64,000 nucleotides of DNA from a bacterium. GTDB taxonomy: Bacteria; Fidelibacterota; Marinisomatia; Marinisomatales; JAHJCW01. Position numbers and translations under genes: made by a program. Below are positions 27,829 to 35,766 of the stretch, piece by piece (the first letter of the stretch is position 1; each line of letters starts with the position of its first letter). The DNA is taken from positions 124,001 through 188,000 of the forward strand of contig JANQGY010000013.1 of the NCBI GenBank assembly GCA_028282845.1, given 5' to 3'. The notes below the pieces were generated by a model. That model ran no database searches. It was not told the DNA's origin and worked only from the letters and a program-made list of their open reading frames with translations.

Positions 27829-29251
27829 TTCAGCAGTAATTGTGTTTATGTCATTATTGTGGATAGCCTGTGATCCCGGTAGCAAAACGGTGGAACTTGG
27901 TGATCCGACAACCTGTGAAGGCTGCCACACTAGCAGAGAGACCTTGGAATTATATGCCGAGGGTGATTCATCCGGTGGTAGCGGCGGTGGATGAGGCGGC
28001 GAAGTGGTTCCGTTGGAACCATGGGAAAAGGTTTATATAAAGTTAGTTGGTAATCAAACATCCTATGCTGATATTGATGAGGCTCATGCTCTGATTGGTT
28101 GCGTGGAATGCCATGGTGGTAACGAGCCGGCGGAATTTGAGAACGCTCACGTAGGAGTAGTAAGAGATCCATCTAGAGATGCTGAATCAAATTGTAATCC
28201 TTGTCACACTGAAATTGTAGAAACCAATAAAAATAGTATGCATACTAAAGCCTGGGGTGAAATGACAACTATTGCTGAACGCGCATTGGGCGCCGGGAAT
28301 GACCACACCGATTTTGATAATTGCCCGATTGAACTGACCGAGGGTTTTAACCGCGAATGTGCCAGTTGTCACACAACTTGCGGTCAATGTCATGTTAGCC
28401 GTCCGGAAAGTGTGGAAGGTGGATTTATAGATAGTCATAGATTTAAGAAAACCCCCGATCAGACCAATAATTGTTTAGCCTGTCATGGCAGCCGTATTGC
28501 AACAGATTATGAAGGGCATTTACAGGATAATGAACCTGATGTACATTATACAAAATACATGAAGTGTTGGGATTGTCACATGGAAGATTTTCATGCTGAT
28601 GCCTCCAATTATCCAACGAGGTATCATTTGCCTGATTTACCGGATTGTGAGGACTGCCATGCCAAATCCGATAATCCGAATAATGATTACCATAAAGTGC
28701 ATTGGCCTGCGCAAGGAAAGGGGTTGGCTTGCTATGTATGTCACTCACAACCGTACAACAACTGTAATAGCTGTCATACCAAGAATCCCGATGGTGATCT
28801 TTCTGAATGGTGGCATACAAATTATGGACCGGTTGCCGGTGAAATCGATGTGCAAGAAGGTGCCGGTGGATATCGGGAATATCCCGATTTTAAAATCGGT
28901 TATAATTATAATCAGGAATTACATAAAGGAAAATTTATCGTTGTGCGGCATATACCTGTTGTACGTGATTCATATCGCCCTTGGGGACATGATGAGTTAC
29001 AATTTTATGATGATCGCGTTACATGGGAATATTCAAGCCCGCACAATATTATAAGATTTACATCTCAAACTGATACTACCGGTGGAGTGGGTTGCGGAGC
29101 AAATTGTCATTTAACCGGAGACAATGCAGAAGATAATCTGGAACATTTTCTGTGGCAAGCTGACGTAGATGCTGATTATCCTGATGAGAGTATTGCTAAT
29201 AAACCGGTGGTTGTTGATAATAAATTGCCAGAATCCTGGCTCAAACCATAA
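27812..29251 (+). CDS. extKL: Multiheme c-type cytochrome lipoprotein, probable selenoprotein (ExtKL-like)
   Basis: The frame runs from ATG at 27812 to TAA at 29251 with one internal TGA at 27992-27994. Read through, it gives 479 residues: a lipoprotein signal (Cys ~21), a CEGCH heme site, a Gly-rich GGSGGG, codon 61 = TGA, GG, then nine more CXXCH sites and one CX3CH (CGANCH). The downstream part alone has no export signal, yet its hemes must be attached outside the cytoplasm, so readthrough is needed for function. A hairpin right after the TGA suits selenocysteine insertion. From memory, ExtKL of Geobacter ext loci is an annotated multiheme (seleno)protein. A GGA-to-TGA mutation is the alternative. 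Confidence 0.75.
27992..28021 (+). promoter_or_regulatory. Candidate bacterial SECIS: UGA codon followed by stem-loop
   Basis: The in-frame TGA (27992-27994) is followed by a perfect 7-base-pair stem, TGGTTCC at 28005-28011 and GGAACCA at 28015-28021, closing a 3-base GTT loop. Seventeen bases separate the TGA from the loop, and the loop begins with G. Known bacterial SECIS elements have the apical loop roughly 16-37 bases after the UGA and a G in the first two loop positions, so the geometry fits. The stem could also be coincidental Pro/Glu coding. Confidence 0.55.
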
Positions 29252-29275
29252 AAAAACGAAGAAGGAAGTTAATAT

Positions 29276-30202
29276 ATGAAGACAAATAAACTCTTTTTCC
29301 TTATACTGATTGCAGCTTTTACATTTTTCATTGTTGGCTGTGAATCAGATGATGATAAAGAAATTAATGAATTTGATGTCTTGTCAAGTTATATTGAGGA
29401 TAATGGGCTTGATTGGGCTAACGATATGGCAGGTTGGATCGTCAATCTTGCCGATATCAATACAGCAGATTACTTTGTGCTTGATATTAGACAGGCCGAT
29501 CATTACAATGCTGAACATATCGCCGGCGCGGTAAATGCCACAATGGGCAATATGTTTGATGTTATCGGCAAAGCTAATGCGGATAAGGTTTTAGTAGTAT
29601 GTTATTCAGGTCAATCTGCAAGCTATGCTCACATGCTTTTGAGGCTTAAAGGTATTGAAGCTTATGTAATGAAGTTTGGTATGAGCGCTTTCTCAGCAGA
29701 CCATGACAAATGGACCGGCAAGTGTTCTAACCAATATGCCAATCATGCAAATTGGGTAATGGATGCCTCGGCTGCATTGCCTTCATTCGATTATCCGGAA
29801 TTAAATACCGGAGAAGAAAAAGGTGAAGACATATTAGACGAACGGATTCAACATGCAATTGATAGTTGGTCTAGCATTTTGATTGGTGGCGGCGATGTGA
29901 TAGCCAACCCCGATGCTTATGCCATCTATAATTATTGGGGTAACGATGATTATATGCATTATGGACATATCAAAGACGCCTATCAGTTGACACCAAAAAC
30001 ATTGTCAACCGATGCAAACTTAGCAGCCTTAAATCCTAACGAGACAAATGTCATCTATTGCTGGACGGGTCAAACTTCAGCAGCAGTAAATGCTTATTTA
30101 ACAGTACTCGGTTACACTACCAAATCATTGGTTTTCGGTGTTAACTCAATGATTTATGATGAATTGACCGGCCACAAATGGCCTAAACCATACGGTGGTT
30201 AA
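29276..30202 (+). CDS. extH: Rhodanese-like lipoprotein (ExtH-like)
   Basis: This 308-residue lipoprotein (signal ending FFIVGC, Cys ~22) has two rhodanese-type domains. The first (~60-145) has LDIRQADHYNAEHIAGAV and the active-site loop CYSGQS. The second (~205-300) has AYQLTPK and the loop CWTGQT. Both loops keep the catalytic Cys. Rhodaneses carry sulfane sulfur or bind selenium. A rhodanese lipoprotein next to a porin and multiheme cytochromes is the ExtH arrangement in the Geobacter selenite/tellurite reduction locus. An ATG follows AGAAGGAAGTTAATAT. It starts 24 bases after the multiheme lipoprotein and is probably in the same operon. Confidence 0.82.
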   Translation: MKTNKLFFLILIAAFTFFIVGCESDDDKEINEFDVLSSYIEDNGLDWANDMAGWIVNLADINTADYFVLDIRQADHYNAEHIAGAVNATMGNMFDVIGKANADKVLVVCYSGQSASYAHMLLRLKGIEAYVMKFGMSAFSADHDKWTGKCSNQYANHANWVMDASAALPSFDYPELNTGEEKGEDILDERIQHAIDSWSSILIGGGDVIANPDAYAIYNYWGNDDYMHYGHIKDAYQLTPKTLSTDANLAALNPNETNVIYCWTGQTSAAVNAYLTVLGYTTKSLVFGVNSMIYDELTGHKWPKPYGG

Positions 30203-30234
30203 TCAAGTAATTTGTAAATAAAAAATACAGGCGG

Positions 30235-31425
30235 ATGATGAAAAAAACACATTTAAATAATTATACAATGAACAAACTATCAATAACCCTCCTTTTATTG
30301 GTTATGTTTATTAATGTGTCAAACGTTTTCGGTTCCAAACCGAAAATTAAATTTTCATCGTCCGCCGTGTATCCACGGATGAGCATGGTGGATACTAAAG
30401 AGGAAATGCACTGGCGCAGTTTATTAAGCTACGATCAGGATTTTGGTAACTATTTGAGCGTAGATGCGCTCGTCGAGTACGGTTCGGAAAATGAATATTT
30501 TCAAAATCCCTTCCGTGTTCATCACTTAACAGCCGATATTAATTTGTGGGATCATCAACTTAGCATTGGCAGAATTGCAATATGGAATGCACTGCAAAAT
30601 GCCCGGGTTGACGGTGCACAGCTTGACATTAATACTAAAAAGTTCGGCTCTTTAAGTTTGGTTGGCGGAGTGGAAGCAGTAACTGACTTTAGTGACACTC
30701 TCTTTGCTGACTATACTTACATCATGGCTAATTGGTCCAAGGGCAGGATCGGTAATAATTTAGCGTTGTCTTTTTGGGGTAAGGGCGATACTGAAGATTT
30801 TGATCCTTATGCCGGGATACAATTATCAACTAAGAAATTCGGAATACGTTTCTCGTATGCCTTGGCTGTTGATATTGGTGAAGAGCAGTTCAACTATGAA
30901 AGATTAAGGCTCAGTAAGCGGTTCGGCGACCATACCGTTGGGATCGGCTTTCGTCAAAAAAGGTTTGAACTGTGGGAAGAGTTTCAGCACTTATCAGAAA
31001 TAATTGGCATATCGCCAACCTTTACAGCTGATGTTAATTCCTTGCTGTCAGAATCTATTTTATGGCGCAACCAATTGTCACATCGGCTGGGCGAGGAAGG
31101 TAAAACCTTTTTAGTCAGTTCAGTTAATTATAAAAAGTTATATGCCTCCATTTTAGGTGGTTTTGAGGGCGACAATATGGAGTATGGTTTGATCCTCGGG
31201 GCATCGCACAAATTAAGATTACCGCTGAGTTTCGGGGGTAGTGTTTCATTTAACGCGATAGATTTCGGAGATTTTACCGATTTAGAGAGTTCTACCGGAG
31301 CCTATGGCTGGATCGGGTGGCAACCTAAAGATTTTATTATGATAAAATTATTTGGACGATTTTCCAATAATGAGTATTTCAAACAAGATGGAAGAGGAGG
31401 AGTTACGATAAATGTGGCGTTCTAA
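30235..31425 (+). CDS. extI: Outer-membrane porin-like beta barrel (ExtI-like)
   Basis: This exported protein of about 396 residues has a signal peptide (cleavage near VFGSKP) and then a run of amphipathic strands with frequent aromatic residues and short turns, ending in a strand VTINVAF with a terminal Phe typical of outer-membrane barrels. There are no heme sites. Its place between a rhodanese lipoprotein and multiheme cytochromes matches ExtI, the porin needed for selenite/tellurite reduction in Geobacter; by analogy it would pass electrons or oxyanions through the outer membrane together with cytochromes. An ATG at 30268 is an alternative start. The stop overlaps the next gene by 14 bases. 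Confidence 0.75.
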   Translation: MMKKTHLNNYTMNKLSITLLLLVMFINVSNVFGSKPKIKFSSSAVYPRMSMVDTKEEMHWRSLLSYDQDFGNYLSVDALVEYGSENEYFQNPFRVHHLTADINLWDHQLSIGRIAIWNALQNARVDGAQLDINTKKFGSLSLVGGVEAVTDFSDTLFADYTYIMANWSKGRIGNNLALSFWGKGDTEDFDPYAGIQLSTKKFGIRFSYALAVDIGEEQFNYERLRLSKRFGDHTVGIGFRQKRFELWEEFQHLSEIIGISPTFTADVNSLLSESILWRNQLSHRLGEEGKTFLVSSVNYKKLYASILGGFEGDNMEYGLILGASHKLRLPLSFGGSVSFNAIDFGDFTDLESSTGAYGWIGWQPKDFIMIKLFGRFSNNEYFKQDGRGGVTINVAF

Positions 31426-32251
31426 GATAGCTATATTTTTAATCCCTTTAGCACTGATTATAGGTAAAGATCAGGACAGAGTCCTCTTCCAACATGCGCT
31501 TCATGTGGAGGATATGGAATTGACCTGTACGCATTGTCATTCCGGAGTAGCGGAAGCTGATGGTCAAACATGGTCCATTTTCCCCGATATGGATACTTGT
31601 TTGGAATGCCACGATGATGATACCGCAGATGGTTCTTGCGAATATTGCCATACAGACCCGGATGATCCTTTGGCTTTCAGCGAAAGCTGGGGAAGAAGTG
31701 AATTAGAGTTTTCGCATAAAAAACATTTACTGAAAAATGATGACTGCAGTAATTGCCACAACTATATAGCTGATGACAGTGAAATTGATTATCCCAAAGA
31801 ATGGGTAATGTCCGAATGTCAGGGTTGCCATCATAATTTGGAAGAAGGTCCAAGCAACCATGATTTAGCTTGGAAACAACTCCACGGCACTGAGGTGAGT
31901 GGCAGTACAATCGGTAATTGTGAATTATGTCATACCAATAATAGCTGTGAAGAATGTCATCAGTTGCAGGAATTTTCACCTAATGCGCATCCGGTTGATT
32001 ATATATTGTTACATAGTTTTGAAGCAAAGGCCGGGGTAATTGAATGTTCTACCTGCCATGATATTATTGAGGATTGTTATACTTGCCATGTTACCAATCA
32101 AGTCATGCCGATGAATCATAATTTTCATAATTGGGTAAGTACACAAGGTGGTTTGCACATTGATTTTGCCGAATCGGAAGCGGAGCTTTGCGCTACCTGT
32201 CATATCCCGACTGAAGATGCCACCTGCTTAGAATGCCACTTGGGAGACTGA
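31412..32251 (+). CDS. Periplasmic 11-heme c-type cytochrome (ExtM-like)
   Basis: This 279-residue protein has a short signal peptide (~1-20) and eleven CXXCH sites by my count, spaced 10-45 residues apart, among many His that can act as second axial ligands (CQGCHH includes one). An ATG follows GAGGAGGAG with ideal spacing inside the porin gene, so the two are translationally coupled. Soluble periplasmic location is inferred from the lack of a lipobox and of membrane helices. It may link the inner-membrane cytochromes to the porin; equivalence with ExtM of Geobacter loci is a guess from order and heme content. Confidence 0.82.
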   Translation: MWRSKIAIFLIPLALIIGKDQDRVLFQHALHVEDMELTCTHCHSGVAEADGQTWSIFPDMDTCLECHDDDTADGSCEYCHTDPDDPLAFSESWGRSELEFSHKKHLLKNDDCSNCHNYIADDSEIDYPKEWVMSECQGCHHNLEEGPSNHDLAWKQLHGTEVSGSTIGNCELCHTNNSCEECHQLQEFSPNAHPVDYILLHSFEAKAGVIECSTCHDIIEDCYTCHVTNQVMPMNHNFHNWVSTQGGLHIDFAESEAELCATCHIPTEDATCLECHLGD

Positions 32252-32253
32252 TA

Positions 32254-32649
32254 ATGAATAAATTATTATTTTTATCATCTATATTAATAATAGTTGGTTG
32301 TACCGAACTGAACCAGCCGACCATGCATCCTGCAGATTGGACAAATACTAATTCGGAGGATTCGCACATGGCAAAAATTGCTGTTACGGGAATACAAGCC
32401 TGTAGAGACTGTCATGGCGGATTAGAGAAGAATGACTTCTTCGGTGGCACGAGCGGTATATCTTGTTATGCTTGCCATGAGGGAGGACCGAGCGGACATC
32501 CGGCGTTCGATATTTGGATGGGAGATTCCGGGAATAGCAATTTTCATGGAACTGAAAATCCGGATAGATGCAAGGCTTGCCACGGGGATGATTTGTCCGG
32601 TGGTGTTACCGCAGTGAACTGTTATACTTGTCACAACGAAATTTCTTAA
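32254..32649 (+). CDS. extS: Tetraheme c-type cytochrome lipoprotein (ExtS-like)
   Basis: This 131-residue lipoprotein (signal LLFLSSILIIVGC, Cys ~16) has four CXXCH sites: CRDCH, CYACH, CKACH and CYTCH. The start at ATG 32254 lies 2 bases after the previous stop; the ORF upstream of it overlaps the previous cytochrome and is not needed. Small size, lipid anchor and heme count fit the c-type cytochrome lipoprotein ExtS of the selenite/tellurite locus. It is probably held on the periplasmic or outer face of the outer membrane. Confidence 0.78.
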   Translation: MNKLLFLSSILIIVGCTELNQPTMHPADWTNTNSEDSHMAKIAVTGIQACRDCHGGLEKNDFFGGTSGISCYACHEGGPSGHPAFDIWMGDSGNSNFHGTENPDRCKACHGDDLSGGVTAVNCYTCHNEIS

Positions 32650-32665
32650 AACTACAGGGGTAAAA

Positions 32666-33244
32666 ATGAATAGAATAGTGTTAGTACTGATTGTTTTGGT
32701 GTCTTCTACATTCGCTCAAGATTTTGAGTATGTTGGCAGCAAAAAATGTAAAATGTGTCATAACAAAGCTGAAAAAGGAGCCCAATATACTAAATGGTTG
32801 GAAGGCCCTCATTCTGATGCATTTGAGACATTAAAGTCCGATGAATCAGCCAAAATTGCCGCCGATATGGGTATAGCCGGTAATGCTTGGGAAGCAGCTG
32901 AATGTTTGATCTGCCATGTAACTGGCTTTGGTGACGGTGGTTATGAAATAAAGGATGAAGCATTTTGGAATCCTGCCGAAGATGACAAAACCGGTAAAAA
33001 AGCGGTTAAACTGATGGAGGCATTAAAAGGAGTTGGTTGCGAGTCTTGTCATGGGGCAGGAAGTGAATACAAGTCCAAAAAAGTAAAAGAGGGAATTGTT
33101 GCCGGGGAGATTGATCCGGTGTCAGTTGGTTTATTGGAAGTGAACGAAGCTACTTGTTTGGTTTGCCACAATGAAGAAAGTCCGACTTACAAGACATTTG
33201 ATTATGAAGCCCGAAATGCGGAAATAGCACATCCGCATCCATAA
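32666..33244 (+). CDS. Cytochrome c554-like tetraheme protein
   Basis: This 192-residue exported protein has a signal peptide ending in FAQ and four CXXCH sites (CKMCH ~27, CLICH, CESCH, CLVCH ~170). The opening YVGSKKCKMCH and the following KWLEGPHSDAFETL are typical of cytochrome c554-type multiheme proteins, which shuttle electrons in the periplasm. It starts 16 bases after the preceding lipoprotein gene and lies in the same run. No lipobox or membrane helix is seen. Confidence 0.85.
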   Translation: MNRIVLVLIVLVSSTFAQDFEYVGSKKCKMCHNKAEKGAQYTKWLEGPHSDAFETLKSDESAKIAADMGIAGNAWEAAECLICHVTGFGDGGYEIKDEAFWNPAEDDKTGKKAVKLMEALKGVGCESCHGAGSEYKSKKVKEGIVAGEIDPVSVGLLEVNEATCLVCHNEESPTYKTFDYEARNAEIAHPHP

Positions 33245-33258
33245 AATTATAGATAGTA

Positions 33259-35760
33259 ATGATTGTGAAGGGGAATTTCAAAAAATTATTCTTATTACTT
33301 GGAATTCCCCTATTTTTATATTCTCAGGATAATGAAATATGTCTGGAATGCCATGACGATGAAGATTTGGCAAAGAGTCGTCGTGGAATCGAAATATCGT
33401 TATACGTCAATGAAGAACATCTTGAGGGCTCGCCGCATGAAGGATTCATGTGTATTGACTGCCATGAAGATTTGTACGGAGTGGAGGATTTTCCGCATGC
33501 GGATAATCTTGACCTGCCATTCTGTGGTAGTTGCCATGAAGGAGCTCAGGAAGAATTCATTGACCATTTTTTTCAACTGTTAATTGATAAAGGTTATACC
33601 AATATCCCAACTTGTACCGATTGCCACGGAACGCATTCTGTCTCTTGGGAAGGTGAGCCGCGACAAGTTTGCGGAGTATGTCATAATGATGTATTGGATG
33701 ATTTCCTTAATTCCGCTCACTATGGATTACCTGATGAAAACGACAATCTGAATTGTGTTTCCTGTCACTCGCCGCATGATAAAGATGAACGGTCGCGCTA
33801 TTCTGAAAAAGATTGGAAAATTCACATAACCGAAGAGTGCCGCGGTTGCCATAGTAAGGAAGTAGAGAATTACGATAATAGCGCTCATTTTAGAGAAGTA
33901 GCCGGTGGCAACCTTAAGGCTCCAATCTGTACTGATTGCCATGCCACGCATCAGGTTTTATCGCCAAGAGATCCAAATAGTATTGTATCAGTAGCTAGAC
34001 TTGATATGGTCTGCATGAATTGTCATGCAGGCTATGAGGCATCAATTCATCGTACTACTGAAGGTGATGATCCTCGTTTAGAAACTTGTGTAGTATGTCA
34101 TACCGGTCATCAAACAGAAATGACGGGTGATGTGGTAACTACTGTGTTTGACATCAAGCTGGATGAAGTATGTATTAGATGCCACGAAGGCAGTCTAATT
34201 ATTGAAGAAGACAAAGCTCACGGTCAAATTCATCGCGAAGAGATCACCAAAGTAGCCATGGGCGAAGAGTCTAATTGTGGTGATTGCCATACGTATCATT
34301 ATATGGCCCCTGGACATGAGCAGGATATGGCTTTGGAAAAATCGTGCGCAGATTGTCATCCGAATGAGCAGGCTCAATATGAAAATTCAACGCACTATGT
34401 GACCCGTGCCCGTGGGCATCTCGAGTCCCCCGGATGTATAGATTGCCATGATGAAAGAAGGATATCAAAATCTGAAGAACAGTTCACCGGACAGTCAGTA
34501 ATTGAGTTGTGTTCACGTTGTCATGGTGATCGTGATTTGACAATGCAATTTCAACTTAATCCGGATGTTATCGAAGGCTATGAAACATCGTATCATGGTC
34601 AGATGTACCAGCTTGGTTACCAAGGTGAAAGATTTGCCACCTGTGTTTCCTGTCATGATAATCATTCAATTCTACCTAGCGATGACTCTGAATCTTCGAT
34701 CGCTCAAGAAAATATTATTGCTACTTGCGCGCAATGTCACGATAATGTAAACGAAAATTTTGTCCAATATTTAACACACCATACGCCTCATACTAAATCT
34801 GAGAATAAAGTATTAACCTGGATAAATACCTCTATGTTATGGTTGCTGGGAATTGTACTTACTGTATTTGGGACACACACAATTTTGTGGTTGATCAGAT
34901 TGCTTATTAGGCGCATAAAGTATGGACCAATCAAAAAACCGGCGAAAACTAACATGCGGGTCCAAAGATTTGGTGGGATGGAAAGAATACTACATTTCTT
35001 CATGGCGCTATCTTTCTTACTGCTTGCAGGTACCGGATTACCATTGAAGTATGCTCACTCGCCAATGGCAACTTGGGTTGTACATAATATTATTGGATTT
35101 GAACAAGCTGCATTATTACATAGAATAGCGGCATTTACAATGGGCCTGGTATTTTTTGTGCATATAGCCAAACTCATTTATAAAGCACTTATTAAAAGAG
35201 AAAAAGGTTTATTCTCCGGTGCAAATAGTTTGGTGCCAAACTGGCAGGATTTTAAAGACTTCTTTAATCACATGGCCTATTTTATTGGTATTAATAAAAA
35301 GGAACCGGCTTGGGGCCGATGGACTTATTGGGAGAAATTTGACTATTTCGCAGTATTTTGGGGTATGCTCATAATCGGGTCATCCGGTTTAACTTTGTGG
35401 TTCCCCGAAGCCTTCTCTTCTATTTTCCCGGGCTGGGTTATCAATGCTGCTCATATCATCCACTCGGAAGAAGCACTGTTAGCCACTGGATTTATTTTTG
35501 TTGTACATTTCTTCAATACGCATTTAAGACCGGGCGCATTCCCGATGGATGAAGTGATCTTTACCGGTAGGATACCGGAAGGTAAGTTCGAGGAAGAACG
35601 TTCCTTAGAGTTGGCAGAATTATCAAAGGAAGAATATAAAAGTATGTTAGTTCCTCCGCTGCCGCGCTGGATGAAAATATTGTATTTTATTGTGGGTTAT
35701 ATTTTCTTGTTTATTGGATTAGCATTATTAGTTCTTATAATCATGGGATCATTTGGATAA
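33259..35760 (+). CDS. 17-heme cytochrome c fused to b-type membrane domain
   Basis: This 833-residue protein has a signal peptide, then a periplasmic domain (~25-510) with seventeen CXXCH sites by my count. The membrane domain (~520-830) has about six helices resembling the cytochrome b561/Ni-hydrogenase b-type family. His residues for b-hemes are visible in ERILHFFMALSF, LLHRIAAFTMG and VVHFFNTHLRP. Such a fusion can oxidise menaquinol in the membrane and pass electrons straight to a periplasmic heme wire. A similar but shorter fusion lies at 37762. It is followed 6 bases later by the NapC-like cytochrome gene. Confidence 0.88.
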   Translation: MIVKGNFKKLFLLLGIPLFLYSQDNEICLECHDDEDLAKSRRGIEISLYVNEEHLEGSPHEGFMCIDCHEDLYGVEDFPHADNLDLPFCGSCHEGAQEEFIDHFFQLLIDKGYTNIPTCTDCHGTHSVSWEGEPRQVCGVCHNDVLDDFLNSAHYGLPDENDNLNCVSCHSPHDKDERSRYSEKDWKIHITEECRGCHSKEVENYDNSAHFREVAGGNLKAPICTDCHATHQVLSPRDPNSIVSVARLDMVCMNCHAGYEASIHRTTEGDDPRLETCVVCHTGHQTEMTGDVVTTVFDIKLDEVCIRCHEGSLIIEEDKAHGQIHREEITKVAMGEESNCGDCHTYHYMAPGHEQDMALEKSCADCHPNEQAQYENSTHYVTRARGHLESPGCIDCHDERRISKSEEQFTGQSVIELCSRCHGDRDLTMQFQLNPDVIEGYETSYHGQMYQLGYQGERFATCVSCHDNHSILPSDDSESSIAQENIIATCAQCHDNVNENFVQYLTHHTPHTKSENKVLTWINTSMLWLLGIVLTVFGTHTILWLIRLLIRRIKYGPIKKPAKTNMRVQRFGGMERILHFFMALSFLLLAGTGLPLKYAHSPMATWVVHNIIGFEQAALLHRIAAFTMGLVFFVHIAKLIYKALIKREKGLFSGANSLVPNWQDFKDFFNHMAYFIGINKKEPAWGRWTYWEKFDYFAVFWGMLIIGSSGLTLWFPEAFSSIFPGWVINAAHIIHSEEALLATGFIFVVHFFNTHLRPGAFPMDEVIFTGRIPEGKFEEERSLELAELSKEEYKSMLVPPLPRWMKILYFIVGYIFLFIGLALLVLIIMGSFG

Positions 35761-35766
35761 TAATCA

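Noticed and set aside
28004..29251. Downstream half of the multiheme gene as an independent cytochrome starting at GTG 28004.
   Set aside because: It would have no signal peptide although its hemes need export, and the upstream half is in the same frame with a matching lipoprotein signal.
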